In this document: in pieces, positions 41,444 to 51,799 of the stretch
Layout: each line of letters starts with the position of its first letter
Numbering within the stretch: the stretch's first letter is position 1
Assembly: GCA_964035575.1 (NCBI GenBank)
Contig: OZ037905.1
Span: forward strand, 273,001 to 337,000
Reading direction: 5' to 3'
DNA length: 64,000 nt
DNA from: Rhynchopus sp. YZ270_cl-10
Lineage: Eukaryota > Euglenozoa > Diplonemea > Diplonemida > Diplonemidae
Program-made: the position numbers and the translations under genes
Notes under the pieces: model-generated
Database searches by the model: none
What the model saw: the letters and a program-made list of their open reading frames with translations, nothing else
What the model was told of the DNA's origin: nothing

Positions 41444-42410
41444 GGGGATACGACTCCAGCCATTTTGGCTGGGACCAAACGCACGGAAAATTCATTTGGC
41501 ATTATCTGGCCATCTCCAAGGCAACTGCGGGTGAAAAACACCCTCAGAGTGGGTCACAGGGGGCCTGTGGGTCGAAAAACGACCCAGAAGCCACCCCAGA
41601 ATACAAAAAAATGGAAAAAAATAGTGAAAAAACGGCTTTTTTCACGTTTTGGCCACTTTGGGCAAAATAGCGATTTTTCGAGAAAAAAATCAAAAACCGG
41701 GATATTTTTTGAAATCACAAAGCCTCCTTTGGCACAAATATAGTCCATTCCAACCTGTTTTGGACATATTTGACACTTTTGGAAGTATTTTCCTGCCCTA
41801 AAATTGTGCTTCAGTTTCGGCAGCATCCATGTTGAAGTTGAAGGGCTTTAAAAAATATTTTTTTTGGGGTGCTTCTACTCACTCTGAGTGGGTGTGTGAT
41901 GGATATTCGGGACTATGTGGGGTCCGGGAGGGGTATTTTGGGGGTTTCAGGCAAAAAAACGAAAAAAATATGACCGTAACAGGGGGTGTGCAAAGTGTCT
42001 TGGGGATGTCTTGGGGACGTCTTGGGCATTTTTTTGACCTAAAAACACCAAAAAAAACACTTCCAAAAGTGTCAAATATGTCCAAAACAGGTTGGAATGG
42101 ACTCACAGGCCACTTTTGGGGTATATTTGTGCCAAAGGAGGCTTTGTGATGTCAAAAAATATCCCGGTTTTTGATTTTTTTCTCGAAAAATCGCTATTTT
42201 GCCCAAAGTGGCCAAAACGTGAAAAAAGCCGTTTTTTCACTATTTTTTTCCATTTTTTTGTATTCTGGGGTGGCTTCTGGGTCGTTTTTCGACCCACAGG
42301 CCCCCTGTGACCCACTCTGAGGGTGTTTTTCACCCGCAGTTGCCTTGGAGATGACCAGATAATGCCAAATGAATTTTCCGTGCGCAAAAAATGGCTGGAG
42401 TCGTACCCCC
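41444..42410. mobile_element. Foldback element with ~345-bp inverted arms
   Basis: The left arm (41444-41790) and right arm (42058-42410) are almost complementary, so the whole 967 bp can fold into one long hairpin with a ~270 bp loop. The ends are GGGGATACGACTCC and GGAGTCGTACCCCC, flanked by TA on both sides (41442-41443 and 42411-42412). It has no gene; the frames in the two arms are mirror images. The right flanking TA is also the terminal TA of the hAT-2 element, so this element inserted into the end of hAT-2. Confidence 0.87.
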
Positions 42411-42828
42411 TAGGCATACCTAGAAAGCGAATATGATATTCGGCCTATATTCGGATCCGAATATGCGTATTCGCCCTATATTCGGATCCGAATATAGGCG
42501 AATATAGGCCGAATATGACCCGAATACACGTATCACCAACAGGAATGTATCATATTTTTGAAATAGACCCCACCACGTTCCGCAATTGGCTCGGAAAATC
42601 CAAAAATGGGGGGGAAGGGGAAAAAAAGAGAAAAAAAAGTCCAAAAAAAAAGAAGAAAGAAAGTCACTTTTGTATTTCGAAGCCCCGCGGGCTTTCCATG
42701 AATTTTCGCCGAAAATTATCGCGTTTAGGTTTGCACAATATATGACGTGCTTCGGTGAATTCTTTTCGGTGCACCCCTACACTATCAACAGGAATTTATC
42801 AGTTTAAACGCTAAAAAAAATATCATCA

Positions 42829-45339
42829 ATGGGCCCAAAAAGCAGAAAGAGGAAGGTCGACGAGACGACCATTGTCTCGAGCAACACGGACGCGAGCGAT
42901 TCCTCTTCCACCAGGGCACAAACAAAGAAAAGAGTGAAAAAATCAGCGAAGAAGGCAACGAATAAGCCTTCTACAAAGACTGCAAGCAAGCCACCAGCCA
43001 AGAAAGGCGGCGCGATAGAGAAGACCCCGGCGGAGAAGCGCAAAGAGACCATAGAGTCTCGGAAGAAGCTGAAGGAGGTGTCGGCGGAGGCGAAGGCGGG
43101 ATCGTCGGTAACCGCGCAGGGTCGTTTAACCGCGCTGGAGAAGTACGACCGATCAATTGCAGAGTGTTATGAAGTATGTATCGCTAAAAATGTATTAAAA
43201 AACCGGTCAGTATAGAACAAAATGAGGGGCCACACTGCTACGGCGGCGCTAAAGTGACTAGGGTGAATACAAAGTAATAAAAAATAAAAAAAATGTAACA
43301 AATAACAAAAAAATCTCAGGTAATGGAGGTTGATGAGCTCCCCTTCGAGGAAAAGGCAGCAGCGAAGAAAACAGGGCGAAAGGGAGACGACACAGTTCTT
43401 TTTTGTGTACATTGCCGTGGAGTGGTGCAACACGGTGAAAGTAGTACCGCCAAGGTACACGTCCAAAGCGACCGCCACAAAAATAATGAGCGTAGGGAGA
43501 AGAAGAAGAAGAAGAAGGCTGCAGCTCCAGTTGGTGACACGAAGGAGAAGCGGCAGCAGGTGTTGACGCCGGTGATGGGGTTGGCGGCGTTTGTCACAAC
43601 ATGGGCATTGGCTGTGCTGGTCTGCGGACTCACAGAACGCCAAGCCGACATTATGTCGCTGCCAGTGCGTCCCCTCTTCGGAGAGGACTTCCCAACCGGG
43701 AAAACGGTCCTGGGCCGCTCCACGAAGTTCGTGAAGGAGATCGAGGGTGTGCTACTGAAGTTGGTTGAAGGGAAACCAATCCCTCTCGGGATAGATGGAT
43801 CGGGTATGCTAATAAACAAATGACCACTATCCCAAAATTTTTATTGCAGGACAGAGACACCTGGGTTTTTCGACATTGTGCATTGTAGCGTTCGTTGCAG
43901 GCCAAGCCCTCCTCATTCATATGGACGTAAAAGATACTGGAGAAGTCCACTGTGGTCGAGATGTGAAGGATGCTATCAACACAGCTCGAAAAAAATTTAA
44001 TATCGCGCATTCTCCCGTGGTTGCTGATTATGGATCGATAAATGTGGTAGGGTTGTCTGACGAGGAAGCCAGTTGGTGTTTTGGCCACGTGACAAATTCG
44101 GCACTGAAAGCACACGTAAAAATTAACTACCAGCTGTCATATGTTTTTTGTACAGCGTTTAGTCAGCTTTTCTCTTGTAAAAGCCGACGAGTGCGCTGGC
44201 TCAATTTCCAGGAATCTTCTGTCAGCAACGCGCGTGAGTCGGCGGCGGACACACAAGACACCAGGATTCGTTTGAAAGTCGCTGTGGAGAAAAAAAGTGT
44301 CAGGGGCATGCAACGTTTGCTTCCGGGGCCGAAAATAGATGATATTGAAGAGCTTCTGGCCAAAGCAAAGGAGGTGTTGAGCGAAACGATCGATGTTGAC
44401 GTTGAGAATGTTGATACGGCATCGCCGAAGACACCATCACTCACCAGCGACACCCGGTGGTTAGCCATGGCCGACCTTGCTATACACATTAGAGACAGAC
44501 ATCAACCCCTGGTATCTTTCCTCGATAGTGAAATGGGGAGAAAGAAAAAGAACCAGTCTCTCCTCTCCCTCGTTGAACTTGTCAAAACGGACAGGTGGCA
44601 GGATCATGTACGCGAAGTGTCGGCATTTGCAAACGATATCGAACCTCTTCTTCCATTCCTCAGAAAGGTGCAAAATCCCGGCACCAAAATTGCAGCGAGC
44701 TGGTGGTTTCCAGAGATTCAGAGGGTACTCACCAACAGCGACTACTCTGCGAATATGCGCGAGTGTTTATCAGCAGCATGGGCCGAGTACAAGTCGAGAG
44801 ACCGGTTTGAGAAGTTAATATTCTTTGACTGCAATGTCATCCTCTCCGGGGACTATGATGATGATGACCTGCCGACAGGGGAGCCACAGTGTCAGGACGC
44901 AGAGATGCAGAAATGGGGTGCTATTTTCTATGCTTTGCGCGAACCGACCGTGTGGAACGAATTCATCCTGTACCTCAACGCCGAAGCCCTTTTGTTTCAG
45001 GATGTTACTGACCTGTTCGAGTTCTGGAGTCCAAGAGGCAGTGGAGGGTTACGCTTCCCGAATTTAGCGCCACACGTCCATGGATGGCTTTCAACCCCGA
45101 TCAGCGTAACCTCAGTTGATGGATTATTTTCTTCCTTAAGTGCAATGAAAAATAAACGCTCCTCGAATTTATCTAAGGAAAAGTTTATTGAGAAGCTGAT
45201 GCTGCGGAAGAACGGCAAGCTCCTTGGATTGCTTCAGGACAAGAAGGGGCTCCTCGGCGAGGCGGTGGAGCAGTCGGAATCGTCAGATTCCGACTGTGAG
45301 CCTCTCGCCGAGGAGCTCGAGATGATACCAGTGTTCTAA
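42829..45339 (+). CDS. hAT transposase (hAT-2), three exons
   Basis: Exons 42829-43173, 43320-43803 and 43850-45339 (introns 146 and 46 bp, GTATGT..CAG and GTATGC..CAG) join in frame to 772 aa. Exon 1 encodes a Lys/Ser/Thr-rich tail. Exon 2 has a BED-type finger at C144, C147, H162 and H168 (FCVHC, then KVHVQSDRH). The second intron interrupts the first RNase-H-fold motif (GIDGSGQRHLGFS). Then come VVADYGSINVVGL, CFGHVTNSALKAHVK, SDTRWLAMADLAIH and the C-terminal dimerisation region (STPISVTSVDGLFSSLSAMK). Everything is intact, so the element may be autonomous. The 3' end of the frame is unusually palindromic (three stems, 45249-45355). Confidence 0.87.
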
Positions 45340-45355
45340 ATGCTGGTATCATCTC
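45249..45355 (+). other. Three inverted repeats across the end of the hAT-2 frame
   Basis: Stem 1: CTCCTCGGCGAG/CTCGCCGAGGAG, enclosing stem 2: CAGTCGGAATC/GATTCCGACTG (45271-45296, loop GTCA). Stem 3: AGCTCGAGATGATACCAG with its exact complement, 11-nt loop, spanning the stop codon at 45337. All are perfect or nearly so. Confidence 0.85.
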
Positions 45356-45887
45356 GAGCTGCTTTTTCATGAGCAAACAAAAAAAAAAAACAAAAAAAAA
45401 CCCCTCTTTGTTTGCACTACTCCTACTACTACTTCAATCTTAAGTCCACACCCACGTGGCGGACGCTTTGGCATGCGTCTGTAAGGACAGCCTTGATACT
45501 TTCTGTATTGCCTCTTTTCCATCAACAGTGCTTTTTGTGCTTTCAACTTCTCTTGTTTTTGCAAAGACACCGATCATCAAAAGACCCCCACACCCACCCC
45601 CCAATACACGCGTTTCGCTACCTCATGTCCCCACCCACCCCCATCCAAACTCACTCACACCCTTTCTGCAGTCTAGATTCTGTGTATTCGGATCCGAATA
45701 TAGGGCGAATATGATATTCGGCCTATATTCGGATCCGAATATAGGCCGAATATGCATATTCGGCCTATATTCGGATCCGAATACGATATTCGGATCCGAA
45801 TATAGGCCGAATATGGCCCAAGAATTTTGGATCCGAATATAGGCCGAATATCATATTCGCTTTCTAGGTATGCCTAGGGGGGGGGGG

Positions 45888-46395
45888 AGAGGTGTAATAA
45901 TTTGCGATGGTTACCTTTGTTTTATTAGTTTTGTGATGGGTTTCTCCCTCACTTTTTTTCATTCATTTTTGTTATAACGTTGGTCCAGTCAGGAGAGCCC
46001 TACTTCAGTTCATTGCCGCAAAAAAAGGGGGGGATTTATTCAAAAAAAAAAATAATCGTTGCGACTACAAAACACATTGCTTCGCTTTCACAGACTTTGT
46101 CGTATTTTACTTGTTTTTTTTTTACAGTCTAAACTAAAAGACCTAACAAAACCAGCTGAAATAACGTTACTGCACACCGAAAAAAAAAAACGCTCTCTCG
46201 CGTAGCCCCCTTTTTTAATTATTTTTACCACCAACAATACTACCTCAGCAAACACAGTAAATACTACGCAAACAAGACACCTTTTTTTTCTCCCTTCTTT
46301 GAAATAAGGTATCAAAGGACTCCGCTTCACCTCCTTGAGAACCTTTGCTCACCCCCTCGGAGTCTGCCCCTCCCTCCCCTCCCCTCCTATGTTCA
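45888..46395. other. Intergenic, 3' of topoisomerase III
   Basis: A/T-rich, no gene. At 46190-46206, ACGCTCTCTCGCGTAGC is a possible H1-like hairpin (ACGC/GCGT stem), about 190 bp past the topoisomerase stop. Confidence 0.5.
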
Positions 46396-49300
46396 CTAGA
46401 AGGAGTCGAAACCCATGCGCTCGTCTTTAGGGCCCTTTCGAGACTTTCCACCTTTGCCGCCTTTGCCGCCCTTTTTGCCACCCTTTTTGCCGCCCTTCTT
46501 TTTTCTGCTTGTGAGGCGGGCACGGAGCTCAACGAGTTGGTTGCTCATGACTGGGTCGCAGTTGATGCAGCCTGTGTATGAGAGTGCGTTGTCGGGCGCG
46601 AAGGATTTGGACTCTTCCTTGAAGCGGACTGTGAGGCGGTTGCTGTCGCAGTCCTCGCAGATGTCTTTGATGTTCACCTTCGCCTTTACGACGGTCTTAG
46701 GCAGCTTTACGAGGATGTTACAGAACGGCTGGTTGCAGCACATCTTCCATTTGGGCTGTGTCGACGCATCCAAGTACAAATACCCCCTGCAGTCTGCCTC
46801 TGGGCACTCCGTAATGCAGTTCATCGTCGCGCTCATCTCGCACGTAGGGTGCGGGCATTCGTTGCACCCCATGGTCTTCCCGATGCCTTCAAACGGTGGG
46901 TCGTTGTAGCACTGTGAAAGAGGGTTGTCGAAAGGACGTTGATTTGAAAATACAAAAAAACCTCTCGTGAACAGTGTAGCTTTGGCACTACAATGACCCG
47001 GATGTACCGGGGGTAGACCCCACCTATATCCATTTTGGGGGGAAATGATTTGAGGGGCAAGCCCTGCCTAGGGAGAAACGAGCGGAAAAGCTGTCCGAAA
47101 AAAAAAGGAAGTCAAAGGTAATTTGCTTCACTGCGTTCGTGTGTGTAGCTGTGGGATTAGAAAAAACAGATTTTTGGATACCTGAGGGCAGAGTGGGTAT
47201 GACTTCCCGTCGTTCACGGTGAAGAGGACAAGCTCGAAGTTGTCTAGCGGACATTTCTTTCCCTATTTGTGGTGTGGTGTTGTTGGGGTGGAGAGAAAGA
47301 GTGGGGGTGTGACGAGGTGTCGGGATTCCAAATAGGTGTCGGGGGGGAGAGAGTGTACGTACCAGGGGCTTCACTTCTCCGTTCTGTGGGAGGTTTAGGG
47401 TCTGCTCGCATTTGTTGCAGTACAGACGCTGTGGACGTGTCTCGATGTACTTCATGTATCTGTGGGGGGGGGGTGGTTTAATAACTTTGTTTTGTCGCTA
47501 AAAAATAAACACAGATATTTCACTTTGACACAACATCAGGTCAACTTAAAAGAGTCGCGTTTTATTACTCCCATCCACATTCCGCTGGGAGGCTTCGGCA
47601 AAAGAAAAAATAAATTTCCCCCCAAAAAAAATTAGCGATTCCTGTCGCAAACCCCTGCACACCAGGGGGGCTTATTTTGGGGTGGTAACCGAAAACGCCT
47701 ATATAATCCCCTCTTGCGGTCACACACAAAAAAAGGGTACCTTAAACAGCTGCATCGTGTCATGTTCTGCCCGCTCTTCGACAATGGTGTGAATGAAGCC
47801 TGTTGGTGTGTAAAATAGTTTTAAAGAAGTTCCTCTGTTCTGTCATACCTCCATAAGCTGGTCCATGCGGCCGATGTTGTTCTTGAAGTAGTTGAACTTC
47901 GCGTAGAAGACGCGAAGCGACCACTCCACGACTTGGTCCTTTTTAGCAACTCCTTCCGCAATCTTTGTCATCTCCCTTTCCACATTTTGACGGACAAGGG
48001 GGAGGACAAGCTCGCTGTCGATTTTGTGATAGCCTCGTACAAGGATGATCCCGAGGTTGGTCGGAATCATGGTACGCCCTGAGCCCACTTCGCAGTAGCC
48101 TCGGTCGCAGATGTTTTTGATGTGGGTCGGGATCGAGGCATCTGTCCCAATGCCTCCCTTCTCCATTTTGCCAATCAGGTCTGCCTCCGTGAGGTACCCC
48201 GGAGGCGACGTCTCGCCCTCGTACAGCTCCATCTTGTTGACGTCCAGCGTCTCCCCCTGCCGCAGGTCCGGAAGCACATCGTCCTCAACCCGTGAAGATA
48301 GGAGCACATCTGCAAAAGAAAACTTCCCTTTCTCCATCACCCGCCCCATAATCGTGAAGTTCTCTGTCCCAATCTGGAAGCACGCCTTTGTCCGTACAAA
48401 GTGCATATCCGGCGCAAGCGTCGCAATAAAATGCCGCGTCACGTACTCATATAACCGCCAGTCATCCCCACCAAGCTCTTGGTCGCTCGCAGGGCGCATT
48501 GGGGTGATAGGAGGGTGGTCACCCATGTCGACACCAGACTTCGGCCGTGTGATTCCTGAAAGGTGTGGGGGAATTTGTGTTGTTTAAAGTTTTCGGAAAA
48601 TGGCAGATCCAACATACCTTGCTCGAGAATGATCTTCACCTGCGCACCCCAATGTCTACTATTCTTCTGGTCACGCAGCGGCGACTGCAGGTCGAACGAC
48701 GCAGGGTACATGGAACTCTCTGTACGTGGATACGAGATGTATCCCGAGGTGTAGAGGCGCTCTGCCACCTCCATAGCGTGGATGGGGGACATGCCGAGGT
48801 TCTTGGATGCGATCTTGAGGAGCTCTACTGTGTTGAGCGCGCCTGGGCGCGAGCGTGCTTCTCTCTTAGACGTGACAGAGGTCACCTTCGCACGGCCCTG
48901 GCAGTTTTGGATGATGAGCTTCGCAACGCTCTGGTCGAAGATCCGGTTACGGTCCCAGTCGGGGTAGATGTAGCTGCCGTTCTTCACGACGGTGGGTGAG
49001 ATGCGCCAAAAGGTTTCTGGCTTGAAGTTGACGATCTGGTCGTGGCGCTCCACGGTGAACCCGAGAGTGGGTGTCTGGCATGGTCCGTACGACACGACAG
49101 AGGCGTCGAGGTTCCCGTAGCGACCCTGGAAGTACTTCGTCTGGTAGCGCGTGAAGGCAATACCCACCTTCAGGTCCAGCTCCTGCCGTGCGTCGACAGC
49201 GTCGCTCTGGTTCTGGTTGGGCTTGATGAGGTTGTTCATCGCAGCCACAAGCTCGTGTTTCGTGATCGCAGAGAACTTGGCACGCCATATTCGGGACCAG

Positions 49301-49719
49301 TCGTTGATGCTGTTCTTCACAGCGCTCAGCACCTCAAAGCAGATGTTCTCGCCCTCTCTGTCGCAGTCCAGCCACAGCACAATGTCGGTGCAGCCCTTCG
49401 CCTCGTTCTTCAGGTGCGCCACCACCCTGGCCCCCTCAGAGGCCTCCTTCTTCTGCGTCTTTGCATCAAAGAAAAGCGATTCTTCAGGCGTTGTCTGCCA
49501 GTTCTGGTACTGCGGCATGAAGTCGATGTTGAGGACGTGCCCAACAACGCAGGTGAATTTGAAGAACGCAGGCTCGCCACGGAACGTCCCACGGTACTCA
49601 AAGATGGGACACCTGCTCGATGTGCGTGACGTCTTTGTCGCGCGGTTGTCCGAAAGAATCTTCGAGATACCGTCCGCCAGCGACGGCTTCTCCGCCACCA
49701 TCAGCACTGTGCGCACCAT
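46396..49719 (-). CDS. TOP3: DNA topoisomerase III (type IA), six exons
   Basis: Exons 49719-48618, 48555-47849, 47799-47741, 47459-47363, 47262-47182 and 46911-46396 splice to 853 aa. Introns are 62, 49, 281, 100 and 270 bp with GTATGT, GTATGA, GTACCC, GTACGT and GTATCC donors. It cleaves one DNA strand and passes another, dissolving recombination intermediates with RecQ-type helicases. The Toprim domain has E10 (AEKPS) and DCDREGE (118-124). The active-site Tyr is Y330 in SGYISYPRTESS. Exons 3-6 encode the zinc modules (CNKC, CPLDNFELV, GCNECPHPTC, CCNQPFC, CEDC, CINC). The C-terminus is Gly/Lys-rich (KKGGKKGG repeats). The cysteine modules and tail fit the alpha-type eukaryotic enzyme. A hairpin repeat (H2) lies 47 bp before the ATG. 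Confidence 0.96.
46942..46981 (-). repeat. H1 hairpin repeat inside the last topoisomerase intron
   Basis: GATTTGAAAATAC, an A run, then CCTCTCGTGAACAGTGTAGC. Subtype ii by its GAAATAC and CAGTGTA ends. It lies in intron 5 (46912-47181). Confidence 0.6.
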
Positions 49720-49765
49720 TGTGGCGGTGTGTGCTTTCTAAGGGGAGTTTGAAAATGTTTTTTGT

Positions 49766-49814
49766 GAAAACTTGGTTGTATTAGTGAAGACACCCGAGGA
49801 TGAACTCCACTATA
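49766..49814 (-). repeat. H2 repeat just upstream of topoisomerase III, covarying hairpin
   Basis: Keeps GAAAACTTGGTTGTATTAGTG and CTCCACTATA, but the stem differs from the other copies: GAAGACACCC pairs with GAGGATGAACTC-type sequence where the others have GTAGCCACCC and GAGTGTGCTC. Both arms changed so that pairing is kept. It sits in the 5' flank of the gene, possibly within the 5' UTR. Confidence 0.7.
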
Positions 49815-50396
49815 CAAAGTTTTTTGTTTTGAAAATGCTTTGTGCTGCGTAGGGAAGGGGAAAAAAAGAACATTTTAAAAAACTCCATCGTATTCGCAAC
49901 ACACTTTTTTTTTTGCATTTTCTTTGAAATTTTGGGTCACCTACAAAACACCCAAACCGGGTGTGTGACTCTGGGTATGTCGTTATCCCACAACCATCCC
50001 TTCAACCCCTGAAAGGGTTACAACCCCCCTTGTAGAGTAGGGTGCAGAACTGATTAATATTTGGTCACGTAGTACACCGTACGTCACGCAACGCGAGAAA
50101 AAAAAACCGTAAAAAAAAAAAAAGGTACGTGACGTACTTTTCCACATCCATGACTTGCTTTTTTTCCCCCTTCTTTTTTCTTTTCTGATAGCATGAGATG
50201 ACCCACGCTACTCAATTGCTATCAGTGATATTTTTTTGGGGGGAAATTCAAAGAAAACGGCACACACAGGAAAAGTAATGACTGATGGATCATATAGGAT
50301 ACCACTATTGTAGGAGCTAGACGGACGTTAGAGGACTACTGTTGTTTTTTGTGCTGTTCATTTTGTTGTCGAAAACATCTTTCCAACTACCTTTTT

Positions 50397-50465
50397 TTGA
50401 TAAATTGTTGGAGTAGTGTAGTTGCCTCGGTTGTGTTGCCACAGTTGTGCAATCCCTCCACTGTC
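50397..50465 (-). repeat. H2b hairpin repeat, second copy
   Basis: Matches 11527-11593 almost base for base (TTGATAAATTGTTGGAGTAG to CCACTGTC), with two extra C. It is preceded by a T run on the plus strand, as in all H2 units. Confidence 0.75.
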
Positions 50466-51285
50466 GTTTTTAAACACTCTCACAGGGCTGTTGTGTTTGC
50501 GTTCCCGCTCCCCCTTGAACCACAGCTTCAGAAGGTGCAGGCACCCCTTAAGGAGCGCCTTTTGCACCTCACACTGTGCCATGTGGTTCAAAAGGAAGAC
50601 GGTGACGCAGAAACAATTCGTTATTGACGGTGTCCTAAGCAGGACTCCTTGTTGGCATTCTTTCTCCAACACGCAGCCTAGAGGGAGGGGGGGGGAAGGT
50701 GACAGACCTGGGGGGAAAAAACAGAAAAAAACAGGGAAAAAAAAACTGTAGTTTGTTGATGCAGGCACCTCCGACTGACCCACCATCCGGATGAAATAAA
50801 ATAAAATCGTGGAGTTCTAAACAACGTGCCCGCCACTGATTGAAAAGGGGGGTTTTTTTAATGAAAAAGTTTTGACATGGCACTCACTATTTTACAGAAA
50901 ACAGTTCATATTATAATGAACGTCGGCCTCATGATTAGTCACTTTGGGCACGATAGTTATTCAGCATCAGCTGCACGGCTTTGCACAAAAAGGGGGTTTG
51001 AAAATGTTTTTTGTATGTTTTGAAAGTGCTTTGGGCTCTGTTTAATTTTGCTTGATATTTTTGTAGACGTGGATGGTTGCACAAAAAGGGGGTTATCGGG
51101 GGGATAATCATGTCGTTTCCCCAGCTTGAGTTCGTATTTTTGGCATGCGATGCAGTGTTCGATGACAAAAAAAAAAAAGTTAACCTCTTGAAATGCAAAG
51201 CCCACAACTCGTGACAGTGTACCTTCTATGTGTGACCCAGAACCCGTAATTACATCCCCCCGCATACACTTCGAGACTAAAAGAA

Positions 51286-51322
51286 ATCGACTTGAAATGC
51301 AAACCCCTCTCGTGACAGTGTA
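51286..51322 (-). repeat. H1 hairpin repeat (subtype ii)
   Basis: AATCGACTTGAAATGCAAAC, then CCCTCTCGTGACAGTGTA. A sister copy lies about 100 bp to the left at 51176-51224 (CTTGAAATGCAAAGCCC, then AACTCGTGACAGTGTACC). Both are downstream of the oxidoreductase gene. Confidence 0.6.
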
Positions 51323-51799
51323 AAAAGTAAGATCTCCCAACCTGTTTGAAGGGGCGATCGCATGATGTAAAGATTCAAGAAAGCCATAGCATGGCATGTG
51401 TCCGAAAAACACAGAGAAAAAGAAAAAAAGGGAATAAAAGTTGGAAGGGGTTACGTTGCTAAATGAAAGACGAATGTGCCCTGCTGCGCACACACTATAT
51501 AAAAAGGAGAAAAGATTGTCAATTCACCCAATCTTCACGTTCGCTCAGCCACCTGGAAAAAAAAAACTCACACGGGTAATTTTATAAACACAGAAGTTAC
51601 GTGTACACCTAATACAAAATCAAAAAAAAACAAAGTCGAAACAGTCAGCCGGCCAGACTACCATCTATGACACATACGTCTTCGAGAGTCACACCTTTTT
51701 TTTTCCTTCCACAAAAAAAAAATTGCCAACACCATTTTCAAACATTCTTTATCCAAAAACCCCCCTCCCCCCTCCCCCTCCTCCCCTCTCACCCTTTTC

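Larger units (their letters stand above)
42411..45876 (+). mobile_element. hAT-2: intron-containing hAT transposon
   Basis: 3466 bp with 48-bp perfect terminal inverted repeats (TAGGCATACCTAGAAAGCGA onward; mirrored at 45829-45876). Inside the ends, palindromes of the ATTCGGATCCGAATATAGGC type recur (two at the left, about five at the right, 45680-45840), as expected of transposase-binding sites. A 12-G run (41430-41441) beyond the foldback element and an 11-G run (45877-45887) on the right fit an 8-bp GGGGGGGG target duplication, with the foldback element inserted afterwards. Confidence 0.9.
49815..51799. other. 2 kb gene-free interval with small repeats
   Basis: No coding region supported. 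It holds an H2b copy (50397-50465), an H1-related GCAGGCACCTCCGACTGACC unit (50752-50798) and two subtype-ii H1 units (51176-51224 and 51286-51322). At 51340-51390 a segment resembles part of the LINE 3' region (GATGTAAAGATTCAAGAAAG). A 9-bp inverted repeat CTGATAGCA/TGCTATCAG is at about 50187-50227. GTACGTCACG and CGTGACGTAC form another palindrome at 50081-50138. Confidence 0.5.

Noticed and set aside
41465-42417. Pair of ~100-aa similar proteins on opposite strands
   Set aside because: They are the two arms of the foldback element read in mirror orientation, Lys/Phe-rich with no domain.
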